Source of the DNA: Alphaproteobacteria bacterium
GTDB lineage: Bacteria > Pseudomonadota > Alphaproteobacteria > Caulobacterales > Caulobacteraceae
Assembly (NCBI GenBank): GCA_028869395.1
Contig: JAGWSE010000154.1
Coordinates: 1 to 10,131 of the forward strand
Direction of reading: 5' to 3'
Length of the DNA stretch: 10,131 nucleotides
This document shows, one piece after another, positions 1-8,163 of the stretch (positions are counted from its first letter, which is position 1; every line of letters begins with the position of its first letter). A program made the translations under genes and the position numbers. The notes under the pieces were generated by a model. It did no database searches and was not told the DNA's origin. It worked only from the letters and a program-made list of their open reading frames with translations.

Positions 1-2373
<2,373 letters not shown>

Positions 2374-2392
2374 GCCAAGCTCCCGGACGCCT

Positions 2393-2405
2393 TACATAGT
2401 CGGGC
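2393..2405 (+). promoter_or_regulatory. Candidate -10 box for a leaderless acetyltransferase transcript
   Basis: The 32-bp gap after dnaE contains TACATA at 2393-2398, ending 7 nt before the ATG at 2406. That is the spacing expected between a -10 element and a transcription start at the A of the ATG. TACAT fits the TANAW core of the Caulobacter housekeeping -10 (GCTANAWC). No Shine-Dalgarno-like AGGAG occurs in the gap. No good TTGAC -35 is visible about 17 bp upstream, which weakens the call. Read-through from dnaE is the alternative. Confidence 0.35.
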
Positions 2406-3086
2406 ATGGACGCCCATCCGCTCGATCGTCCGATCTGGGCTTCGCTGACCACGCGGCAGCAGTCGCTTTCGTTCGGCGACGCGCGGGCGCGGCGGCTCGA
2501 TCCGGCGTTCGGCGTCTTCGCGGCGGCCGCGGACCGCTCCGAGGCCGCCCGCGCGGGTCTGGCGGATCTGGTGCGCGCGCACGGCGCAGCGGCCTTGGTC
2601 GAGGCGAGCGAGCCCGACGTCCCGCAGGGTCTCGAGATCGCCTCTCGCGCCATCCTCTGGCAGATGATCGCCGAGCCCCCGAAAATCATCGCGCCCGATT
2701 TCGATTGGGTGGACCTCACCGACGAGGATGCGCCGCAGATGCTGGCGCTGGCGGAGCTGACGAAGCCCGGTCCGTTCTTCGCACGCACGCACCAGCTGGG
2801 CGAGTTTGTGGGCGTCAAGCGTGACGGGGAACTCGTCGCCATGGCAGGAGAGCGCATGAAGCCCTCCGGCTTCACCGAAGTGAGCGGGGTCTGCGTTCAC
2901 CCTGATCACCGGGGCCACGGCTATGCGGCGGCGTTGATGAGCCTGCTGGCTGAGCGCATCCTGGAACGCGGCGAGACGCCGTTCCTGCACGTCTACGACA
3001 GCAACACGCCAGCCATCGCCATCTACGAGCGGCTCGGCTACCGGCTCCGCCGCGAGATGACGCTGCTGGTCGTGGCGGCGGCCTGA
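2406..3086 (+). CDS. GNAT-family N-acetyltransferase (FR47-like), substrate unknown
   Basis: This 226-residue protein is predicted to transfer an acetyl group from acetyl-CoA to an amine. The GNAT fold is supported in the C-terminal half. Motif A reads VCVHPDHRGHGYAAAL, with the acetyl-CoA pyrophosphate-binding loop R169-G-H-G172, and a typical motif B follows in SNTPAIAIYERLGYR (Y207 in YERLGY). The N-terminal ~100 residues (region WASLTTRQQSLSFGDARARR) have no motif I can assign, but such an N-terminal half is common in FR47-like members. The ATG at 2406 is the first plausible start after dnaE; it has no ribosome-binding site but sits just after a -10-like box. The gene lies between dnaE and rpsB in the same direction and ends within a hairpin. 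It lacks the short single-domain form of RimI (ribosomal S18 acetyltransferase), so its position beside rpsB is not evidence for ribosomal protein acetylation. Cytoplasmic, with no signal peptide or membrane segment. Confidence 0.85.
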   Translation: MDAHPLDRPIWASLTTRQQSLSFGDARARRLDPAFGVFAAAADRSEAARAGLADLVRAHGAAALVEASEPDVPQGLEIASRAILWQMIAEPPKIIAPDFDWVDLTDEDAPQMLALAELTKPGPFFARTHQLGEFVGVKRDGELVAMAGERMKPSGFTEVSGVCVHPDHRGHGYAAALMSLLAERILERGETPFLHVYDSNTPAIAIYERLGYRLRREMTLLVVAAA

Positions 3087-3101
3087 ACCGGCGCCGCCGC
3101 G
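3071..3101 (+). terminator. Candidate terminator hairpin overlapping the acetyltransferase stop codon
   Basis: Bases 3071-3080 can pair with 3092-3101, a 10-bp stem that is nearly all G-C with one G-T wobble; the core is GGCGGCG against CGCCGCC. The loop of 11 nt contains the TGA at 3084-3086. A pyrimidine stretch, GCTTCCTCTT, follows instead of a true T run, so intrinsic termination may be weak. It sits directly before the candidate rpsB promoter, a sensible place for a unit boundary. GC-rich coding repeats can give such stems by chance. Confidence 0.4.
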
Positions 3102-3109
3102 GCTTCCTC

Positions 3110-3138
3110 TTGCAAATTGGGCGCTTGGCCCCTATTTC
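3110..3138 (+). promoter_or_regulatory. Candidate housekeeping (sigma-70/sigma-73 type) promoter of rpsB-tsf
   Basis: TTGCAA at 3110-3115 resembles the TTGAC -35 core. CCTATTTC at 3131-3138 matches 6 of 8 positions of the Caulobacter -10 consensus GCTANAWC, 15 nt downstream. This would start transcription near 3143-3146 and give a leader of about 130 nt. It lies right after the candidate terminator and in the only long non-coding gap of the first half of the window. The spacer also holds a small inverted repeat (GGGC/GCCC, 3119-3131). The assignment is by eye. Confidence 0.5.
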
Positions 3139-3140
3139 CC

Positions 3141-3274
3141 CGCCTCATTCCACACGCAGGCGTTTGGCGGCGACGGGGAGACATCCCGCCGTTCTCCATT
3201 CCGGTCCTTCCTCGCAATCGCTCGGGGGAGGGTGGCCTGCGGAGGTTCAACCGGAAGAAGGACTTTAGAAGCCG
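3141..3274 (+). promoter_or_regulatory. Structured 5' leader of rpsB, possible S2 autoregulatory region
   Basis: Between the predicted transcription start and the rpsB ATG three successive stem-loops can be drawn: CGCCT (3141-3145) with AGGCG (3158-3162); 3166-3171 with 3188-3193, plus GGG 3175-3177 with CCC 3185-3187; and 3206-3213 with 3225-3232 (8 pairs, two or three of them G-T). A purine-rich ribosome-binding site, AAGGA at 3258-3262, lies 12 nt before the ATG. S2 is known to repress its own mRNA through the rpsB leader in E. coli and other gammaproteobacteria; whether this leader does the same is inference. No T run follows any stem, so a terminator-type attenuator is not evident. Confidence 0.4.
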
Positions 3275-4114
3275 ATGGCTCTTCCTGACTTTTCCATGCG
3301 CCAGCTCCTGGAAGCCGGCGCGCACTTCGGTCACCAGACCCACCGCTGGAACCCGAAGATGGAGCGCTACATCTTCGGCAGCCGCTCCAACATCCATATC
3401 ATCGACCTGTCGCAATCGATCCCGCTGCTCCACCAGGCGCTGGTGAAGGCCCGTGAGGTCGCCGCCGGCGGTGGACGCATTCTGTTCGTTGGCACCAAGC
3501 GCCAGGCGTCGGATCCGATCGCCGCGGCCGCCAAGCGTTGCGCCCAGTACTACGTCAATCACCGCTGGCTGGGCGGCACGCTGACCAACTGGCGCACCGT
3601 TTCCCAGTCGATCCAGCGCCTGCGGGAGCTGGAGGGCCTGGTCGAAGGCGAGGGGCAGGGCCGTTCGAAGAAGGAGCTGCTGCAGCTCACCCGCGAGCGC
3701 GACAAGCTCGAGCTGAGCCTCGGCGGCATCAAGGACATGGGCGGCATTCCGGACCTGATGTTCGTGATCGACACCAACAAGGAGGCGATCGCGATCCAGG
3801 AGGCCCGCAAGCTGAACATCCCGGTGATCGCCATCCTCGACACCAACTGCGATCCGGACGGCATCACCTATCCGATCCCGGGCAACGACGACGCCGCCCG
3901 CGCCATCCAGCTCTACTGCGACCTGATGGCGGATTCGATCCTCGACGGTCTGGCTGCCGGCCAGGTGGCTGCGGGGGTGGACCTGGGCGCCTCTGAGGCT
4001 CCGATGGAGCCGGCCTTGGCCCGGACCGAGACCTCGGCCGACGCTGCTCAGCCGGGCGCGGACGCCGGTGTCGAGGAAGCTTCGGAGCAGCCGAGCGAAG
4101 AACAGGCGAGCTGA
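3275..4114 (+). CDS. rpsB: 30S ribosomal protein S2
   Basis: S2 is a late-assembling small-subunit protein that binds at the head-body junction and is needed for S1 attachment. The 279 residues open with the family blocks MRQLLEAGAHFGHQTHRWNP and KMERYIFGSRSNIHIIDL, followed by ILFVGTKRQAS, YYVNHRWLGGTLTNW, LGGIKDMGGIPDLMFVID and VIAILDTNCDPDGITYPIPGN. The coiled-coil insertion is visible around RLRELEGLVEGEGQGRSKKE. The conserved core ends near AGQVAAGV. After it comes a tail of roughly 40 residues rich in Ala, Glu, Ser and Pro, making the protein about 38 residues longer than E. coli S2 (241); such tails are common in alphaproteobacteria. The ATG at 3275 gives the expected MALPDFSMRQL start, preceded by AAGGA at a rather long 12-nt spacing. 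The gene is paired with tsf 79 bp downstream and probably transcribed from the promoter at 3110-3138. Confidence 0.98.
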   Translation: MALPDFSMRQLLEAGAHFGHQTHRWNPKMERYIFGSRSNIHIIDLSQSIPLLHQALVKAREVAAGGGRILFVGTKRQASDPIAAAAKRCAQYYVNHRWLGGTLTNWRTVSQSIQRLRELEGLVEGEGQGRSKKELLQLTRERDKLELSLGGIKDMGGIPDLMFVIDTNKEAIAIQEARKLNIPVIAILDTNCDPDGITYPIPGNDDAARAIQLYCDLMADSILDGLAAGQVAAGVDLGASEAPMEPALARTETSADAAQPGADAGVEEASEQPSEEQAS

Positions 4115-4146
4115 CGGCCGAACGGCCCGAGCCTCGCAAAACCTCC

Positions 4147-4167
4147 GGCGGGCCCCATGGGTCCGCC
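4147..4167 (+). promoter_or_regulatory. Intercistronic hairpin between rpsB and tsf
   Basis: GGCGGGCCC at 4147-4155 pairs with GGGTCCGCC at 4159-4167, nine pairs with one G-T wobble and a 3-nt loop (CAT). No T run follows, so it is more likely a partial attenuator, an RNase processing point or a 3' stabiliser of the rpsB message than a full terminator. It ends 13 nt before the tsf ribosome-binding site, so it may also set tsf translation. Its position in a 79-bp spacer between genes needed in different amounts makes a role plausible. Confidence 0.5.
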
Positions 4168-4180
4168 AATGTCTAGGATT

Positions 4181-4187
4181 GAAGGAG
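4181..4187 (+). promoter_or_regulatory. Strong Shine-Dalgarno of tsf
   Basis: GAAGGAG ends 6 nt before the ATG at 4194. This near-consensus site with ideal spacing fixes the tsf start there and excludes the upstream in-frame ATG at 4068, which lies inside rpsB. Confidence 0.85.
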
Positions 4188-4193
4188 CTGACC

Positions 4194-5135
4194 ATGGCGG
4201 AGATCACCGCTGCGCTGGTCAAGGACCTGCGCGAAAAATCCGGCGCGGGCATGATGGACTGCAAGAAGGCCCTGCAGGAGAACGCCGGCGACATGGAAGC
4301 GGCCATGGACTGGCTGCGCACCAAGGGCCTGTCCAAGGCCGCCAAGAAGTCCGACCGCGCCGCGGCCGAGGGACTCGTGGCGGGCCTGGTGTCGGATGAC
4401 GGCAAGACCGGCGTGCTGGTCGAGCTTAATGCCGAGACCGACTTCGTCGCCAAGAACGACAAGTTCCAAGGCGCCGCCCGCGAGATCGCCAAGGTCGCGC
4501 TGGGCGTGCAGGGCGAAGTCGAGGCGATCTCGTCGGCCAAGCTGCCGAGCGGCGAGACGGTGAGCGATCACATCACCAATCTGATCGCCACGATCGGCGA
4601 GAACATGCGCCTGCGCCGCTCGGCCCGCCTGAGCGTGGGACAGGGCGCCGTCGCGCTCTACCTGCACAACGTGCAAGGCGAGGGCGTGGCGCGGCTCGGC
4701 GTGCTCGTCGCGCTCGAGAGCACGGGCGACCAGGCGCAGCTGAAGGACGTGGGTCGCAAGATCGCCATGCATGTGGCGGGCACGCCCACGCCGCCCCTGG
4801 CGCTCAACTCCGACGAACTCGACCCGGCGGTCGTGGCGAAGGAGCGCGAGATCCAGACCCAGACGGCGATGGAATCGGGCAAGCCCCGCGAGATCGCCGA
4901 GAAGATGGTCGAGGGCCGCATCCGGAAGTGGCAGGAAGAAGTGGTGCTCCTGAAGCAGCCCTTCGTCATGAACCCGGACCAGACCATCGAGCAGCTGATC
5001 GCGGAGACCGCCAAGTCGGTCGGCGCGCCGGTCTCGATCAAGGGCTTCGTCCGTTTCCAGCTCGGCGAAGGCGTGGAGAAGGGCTCGGGCCCCGACTTCG
5101 CGGCGGAAGTCGCGCAGATGACCGGTCAGGCCTGA
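4194..5135 (+). CDS. tsf: Translation elongation factor Ts
   Basis: EF-Ts is the guanine-nucleotide exchange factor that releases GDP from EF-Tu in the cytoplasm. The 313-residue product starts MAEITAALVKDLREKSGAGM, the classical N-terminal UBA-like module that contacts EF-Tu, continuing MDCKKALQENAGDMEAAMDW. The exchange motif TDFVAKNDKF (T82-D83-F84) corresponds to the E. coli D80/F81 pair that displaces the magnesium site in EF-Tu. The second signature ELNAETDFVA and the later block MHVAGTPTPP (counterpart of the family's MHIAA region) are also present, as are the C-terminal motifs EKMVEGRIRKW and LLKQPFVMNPDQTIEQL. It is some 30 residues longer than E. coli EF-Ts (283), within the alphaproteobacterial range. 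The start is fixed by the strong ribosome-binding site at 4181-4187. The gene is followed by a long GC hairpin, so rpsB-tsf probably forms its own unit. Confidence 0.98.
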   Translation: MAEITAALVKDLREKSGAGMMDCKKALQENAGDMEAAMDWLRTKGLSKAAKKSDRAAAEGLVAGLVSDDGKTGVLVELNAETDFVAKNDKFQGAAREIAKVALGVQGEVEAISSAKLPSGETVSDHITNLIATIGENMRLRRSARLSVGQGAVALYLHNVQGEGVARLGVLVALESTGDQAQLKDVGRKIAMHVAGTPTPPLALNSDELDPAVVAKEREIQTQTAMESGKPREIAEKMVEGRIRKWQEEVVLLKQPFVMNPDQTIEQLIAETAKSVGAPVSIKGFVRFQLGEGVEKGSGPDFAAEVAQMTGQA

Positions 5136-5150
5136 GGCCGTCAGTCTGAT

Positions 5151-5191
5151 CCAAAGAGGGCGCGGTGCGTGAATGCGCGCCGCGCCCTTGG
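5151..5191 (+). terminator. Long GC-rich terminator-like hairpin after tsf
   Basis: GGGCGCGGTGCG (5158-5169) pairs with CGCGCCGCGCCC (5176-5187), twelve pairs with one T-G wobble around a 6-nt loop. The stem extends by CCAA (5151-5154) with TTGG (5188-5191), past a 3-nt bulge AGA. The following CTTATCG has only a weak T content. The length and GC content of the stem, 15 bp after the tsf stop, argue for a terminator or strong attenuator between rpsB-tsf and the pyrH unit. The pyrH ATG is only 31 bp beyond it, leaving little room for a separate pyrH promoter, so partial read-through is likely. Confidence 0.7.
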
Positions 5192-5222
5192 CTTATCGTC
5201 AGTTTGAGTTAGGGATTGGTCC

Positions 5223-5942
5223 ATGCCCGACGCCCAGCCACGCTACAAACGCATCCTCCTGAAGCTCTCGGGAGAGGCGGGCGTCGGCGGCGAACAGTTC
5301 GGCATCGATCCCAAGACCCTGGACACCGTTTCCGAGGAAATCTGCCAGGTCGTGCGCGCGGGCGTGCAGGTATGCCTGGTGGTGGGCGGCGGCAACATCT
5401 TCCGCGGCGCAGCCCTCGCCGAGAGCGGGATGGAGCGGGCCAGCGCCGATTACATGGGCATGCTGGCGACGGTGATGAACGCCCTGGCCTTGCAGGCCTC
5501 GCTCGAGAAAAAGGGCGTCTACACGCGGGTGCAGTCGGCGATCCCGATGGAGGCGGTCTGCGAGCCCTACATCCGGCGGCGCGCCCTGAGGCACCTGGAA
5601 AAAGGCCGGGTGGTGATCTTCGCCGCCGGCCTCGGCGCACCCTATTTCACCACCGATTCGGCCGCGGCGTTGCGCGCCGCCGAGATGGGGTGCGATGCGC
5701 TGTTCAAGGGCACCAGCGTGGATGGCGTCTACACGGCTGATCCCAAGAAGGACGTGAATGCCAAACGCTACGAGACGCTGAGCTATCAGGATGTCCTGGC
5801 GAAGGACCTGCGGGTGATGGACGCCTCCGCCGTGAGCCTCATGCGCGACAACCACATCCCGATCGTGGTGTTCTCCATCCGCGAGCGGGGAAACCTGCTT
5901 AAGGTGCTGACGGGCGCGGGGGTCTTCACGACCATCGCCTAA
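5223..5942 (+). CDS. pyrH: Uridylate kinase (UMP kinase)
   Basis: PyrH phosphorylates UMP to UDP with ATP, an essential pyrimidine step; it is a hexameric amino-acid-kinase-fold enzyme unrelated to eukaryotic UMP/CMP kinases. The 239 residues (E. coli 241) show KRILLKLSGEA (phosphate loop, K11 equivalent region), VVGGGNIFRG (about 54-62), MGMLATVMNALAL, the acceptor-binding FTTDSAAALRAAE (142-154), LFKGTSVDGVYTADPKKD (160-177) and VMDASAVSLMRDN (198-210). In the loop before FTTD the usual GTGNP is GLGAP, with Leu137 and Ala139 in place of Thr and Asn. The ATG at 5223 is preceded by a weak AGGGA (5211-5215) at 7-nt spacing. It lies 87 bp after tsf behind the hairpin and 38 bp before frr. The tsf-pyrH-frr order is widely conserved. 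Confidence 0.97.
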   Translation: MPDAQPRYKRILLKLSGEAGVGGEQFGIDPKTLDTVSEEICQVVRAGVQVCLVVGGGNIFRGAALAESGMERASADYMGMLATVMNALALQASLEKKGVYTRVQSAIPMEAVCEPYIRRRALRHLEKGRVVIFAAGLGAPYFTTDSAAALRAAEMGCDALFKGTSVDGVYTADPKKDVNAKRYETLSYQDVLAKDLRVMDASAVSLMRDNHIPIVVFSIRERGNLLKVLTGAGVFTTIA

Positions 5943-5980
5943 GCGGTCCGCCAGCCGCGACCTGAAAGGGAGCAAGACCA

Positions 5981-6547
5981 ATGGCCACCACAGAGAAGCC
6001 GGTGATCTCCAGATACAAGGATCGCATGGACAAGGCCGTCGCTGCGCTCAAGGAGGAATTCGGCTCCCTGCGCACCGGCCGCGCCTCCGCGACCCTGCTC
6101 GACCAAGTGCACGTGGACGCTTACGGCTCCTCCATGCCGCTCAACCAGGTCGGCGCTGTGAGCGTCCCCGATGCGCGCATGCTGATGGTCAGCGTGTGGG
6201 ATCGCGGTCTCGTTGTTTCGGTGGAAAAAGCCATCCGGAACGCGGGCTTGGGACTGAATCCCATCGTTGACGGCCAGAACCTTCGTATTCCGATCCCCCC
6301 GCTCACCGAGGACCGCCGCAAGGAGCTGGCCAAGGTCGCCGGCAAGTACGCCGAGCAACAGCGGATCGCGGTCCGCAATATCCGGCGCGACGCCAACGAC
6401 GACCTCAAAAAGGCGGAGAAGGACGGCGCCATCAACCAGGATGAGCACAAGCGCCTCGAAACCGAGGTGCAGAAGATCACCGACGAGGCGATCAAGCGCA
6501 TCGACGAAGCCTTGAAAACCAAGGAACAAGAGATCATGCACGTCTGA
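5981..6547 (+). CDS. frr: Ribosome recycling factor
   Basis: RRF splits post-termination ribosomes together with EF-G, freeing subunits for new initiation. The 188-residue product (E. coli 185) is full length. Domain I helices are MDKAVAALKEEFGSLRTGRAS at the N-terminus and KKAEKDGAINQDEHKRLETEV onward at the C-terminus. Domain II lies between, with MPLNQVGAVSVPDARMLMV and the hinge region LRIPIPPLTEDRRKEL. The conserved arginine cluster VRNIRRDAND, which includes the counterpart of E. coli Arg132, is intact. AAAGGGAG (5965-5972) lies 8 nt before the ATG at 5981. It follows pyrH by 38 bp and precedes uppS by 34 bp with no convincing terminator, so co-transcription is likely. Confidence 0.98.
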   Translation: MATTEKPVISRYKDRMDKAVAALKEEFGSLRTGRASATLLDQVHVDAYGSSMPLNQVGAVSVPDARMLMVSVWDRGLVVSVEKAIRNAGLGLNPIVDGQNLRIPIPPLTEDRRKELAKVAGKYAEQQRIAVRNIRRDANDDLKKAEKDGAINQDEHKRLETEVQKITDEAIKRIDEALKTKEQEIMHV

Positions 6548-6581
6548 GCGTGCGCGCCACGCCCGAAGGATCCTCAAACCC

Positions 6582-7358
6582 ATGGCCGCCCTGAAGAACA
6601 CGCCGCCTGCGGGCGCGCCGGCGAACGCCGCCGAGGCGCGGCCTCTGCATGTGGCCATCGTCATGGACGGAAACGGACGGTGGGCGAAGCGGCGGGGGCT
6701 GCCCCGCTCGCTGGGGCACCGGGCAGGCGTCGAGGCCTTGAAGCGGATCGTCGAGGCTGCGCCGCAGATGAACATCCGCTGGCTCACGGTCTTCGGTTTT
6801 TCGACCGAGAACTGGAGCCGGCCGGCCGCTGAAGTGGCCGAGTTGATGGCGCTCCCCAAGCGCTACTTCGAGACCGATCTGGCGCGCCTGGAGCGGGAAG
6901 GCGTCCGCGTCAAGGTGATCGGGACCGACGAGGGTCTTTCGCGTGACCTCGTCAAGATCTGCCGGGAAGCGGAGACCCGCACTGCGAAGAACGACCGCTT
7001 CCATCTCACCGTCGCCTTCAACTACGGCGGCAAGGCCGACATCGTCGCCGCGGCCCGCAAATTCGCGCAGGCCGTGGCCGCCGGGCGCGCCCGCCCGGAC
7101 GACCTCACCGAGGATCTCTTCGAAGGCCAGCTGATGACGGCGCCTTACCCGCCGCCTGACCTGATCGTGCGACCCTCGGGAGAGCAGAGACTTTCCAACT
7201 TCCTGCTCTGGCAGGCCGCCTACGCCGAGTTCATCTTCCAGGATGTGCTGTGGCCCGATTACAGCCCCGCCCACCTTGAGGCGGCGATCGGCGAATACCA
7301 GACGCGGAACCGCCGCTACGGCGCGGTGGCGCCAGATGACGCCCTTGCCACAGGCTAG
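6582..7358 (+). CDS. uppS: Isoprenyl transferase (undecaprenyl diphosphate synthase)
   Basis: UppS condenses eight isopentenyl diphosphates in cis onto farnesyl diphosphate to make the C55 carrier precursor of peptidoglycan and O-antigen assembly. The 258 residues carry the cis-prenyltransferase motifs: HVAIVMDGNGRWAKRRG with D29, R33 and W34 (E. coli D26 and neighbours), GHRAG (45-49), TVFGFSTENWSRP (69-81), FNYGGKADIV (146-155), and the diphosphate site R197-P-S-G-E-Q-R203-L-S205-N-F with E216 (E. coli R194, R200, S202, E213). The residue after R197 is Pro198 where Thr is usual. The first 20 residues are Ala/Pro-rich and probably disordered. AAGGA at 6566-6570 is 11 nt before the ATG at 6582. 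The 3' end overlaps cdsA by 23 bp. dxr, which feeds isoprenoid precursor synthesis, lies two genes downstream. Confidence 0.96.
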   Translation: MAALKNTPPAGAPANAAEARPLHVAIVMDGNGRWAKRRGLPRSLGHRAGVEALKRIVEAAPQMNIRWLTVFGFSTENWSRPAAEVAELMALPKRYFETDLARLEREGVRVKVIGTDEGLSRDLVKICREAETRTAKNDRFHLTVAFNYGGKADIVAAARKFAQAVAAGRARPDDLTEDLFEGQLMTAPYPPPDLIVRPSGEQRLSNFLLWQAAYAEFIFQDVLWPDYSPAHLEAAIGEYQTRNRRYGAVAPDDALATG

Positions 7359-8163
7359 GCGGTTCGACTGGTCGAACCTGGGCCTGCGCGTCGCCTCCGC
7401 GGCGGTGCTGATTCCGGCTGCGCTGTGGGCGGCCTGGCACGACGGCTGGGTCTATCTCGTCGTGATCTCGGTCGGTCTCGCGCTGTTGGCGATCGAGTGG
7501 GGCGGAATGAGCGCGCCGCGCGCGCCGGTCCGGGTCGCAGCGGCTGTCACGGCGGCGATCCTGGCCGCGGTGTTCCTGGCCCATCGAGGCCACTTCATCC
7601 TGGCCTGGCTTGTCCTGCCTGTGGCCGCTCTCGCGGCCGCCCTGGTGGCCCGCGGCGTGGCCGAGCGCGCGGTGGATGCCGGCTATGGCGTCCTCTACAT
7701 CACGCCAGCCGCCATCTGCCTCGTCTGGTTGCGTTCCACCAACCAGGGGCACTGGTGGACCATGATGCTGTTCGCCTGCACCTGGGCGGCGGACATCGGC
7801 GCCTTCGCCGTAGGAAGCACCTTGAAGGGGCCCAAGCTCTGGCCGCGCTTTTCGCCAAACAAGACCTGGTCGGGCTTCATCGGCGGCCTTGCGGCTGCGA
7901 CTGTTTCGGCGGTGCTGATGGCGGGCCTTTCGGTATTCCAGCTGGACTGGCGCGCCGCGGCGCTCATTGGCCTGGCGGTCGGCCTCGCCACCATGGCGGG
8001 CGACCTTTGGGAGTCCGCCCTGAAACGACGGTTCGGGGTCAAGGACTCCGGCGATCTTATTCCGGGGCACGGCGGGCTCCTGGACCGCGTTGACGGGTTG
8101 ATGTTCGCCGTGGTCGTCATGGCCGGGGCCCGCCTCGCCAATCACCTGGGATGGGGTCATTGA
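7336..8163 (+). CDS. cdsA: Phosphatidate cytidylyltransferase (CDP-diglyceride synthase)
   Basis: CdsA makes CDP-diacylglycerol from phosphatidic acid and CTP in the inner membrane, the branch point for all phospholipids. The family signature is complete near the C-terminus, from S227-A-L-K-R through K236-D-S to H245-G-G and D250-R-V-D253, with its charged and histidine residues intact. Upstream are several hydrophobic segments (around 17-34, 38-53, 68-82, 88-106, 118-132, 141-160, 180-202, 207-222), fitting a polytopic membrane protein. The ATG at 7336 gives 275 residues (E. coli 285) and the natural N-terminus RRFDWSNLGLRVASA. An in-frame ATG at 7243 would add 31 residues read in another frame of uppS and looks non-native. 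The start lies 23 bp inside uppS and has no clear ribosome-binding site, suggesting translational coupling. The end overlaps dxr by 13 bp. Confidence 0.94.
   Translation: MTPLPQARRFDWSNLGLRVASAAVLIPAALWAAWHDGWVYLVVISVGLALLAIEWGGMSAPRAPVRVAAAVTAAILAAVFLAHRGHFILAWLVLPVAALAAALVARGVAERAVDAGYGVLYITPAAICLVWLRSTNQGHWWTMMLFACTWAADIGAFAVGSTLKGPKLWPRFSPNKTWSGFIGGLAAATVSAVLMAGLSVFQLDWRAAALIGLAVGLATMAGDLWESALKRRFGVKDSGDLIPGHGGLLDRVDGLMFAVVVMAGARLANHLGWGH

Noticed and set aside
4116..4127. Small inverted repeat GGCC-GAAC-GGCC after the rpsB stop
   Set aside because: Four pairs only; too weak to call beside the much stronger stem at 4147-4167.
4068..4193. Longer tsf product starting at the ATG at 4068
   Set aside because: It would begin inside rpsB and cross the hairpin; the added residues are unlike EF-Ts, and the ATG at 4194 has an ideal ribosome-binding site and the family N-terminus.
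3038..4540. 500-codon open frame on the minus strand across rpsB and tsf
   Set aside because: It shadows strongly conserved S2 and EF-Ts genes, with no recognisable domain and no ribosome-binding site.
6548..6562. Five-pair inverted repeat (GCGTG/CACGC) just after the frr stop
   Set aside because: It is short, has no T run and leaves uppS only 19 bp downstream; chance pairing in GC-rich DNA is the simpler reading.
7243..7335. Longer cdsA product starting at the ATG at 7243
   Set aside because: The extra 31 residues are an out-of-frame reading of conserved uppS sequence with no CdsA-like character.
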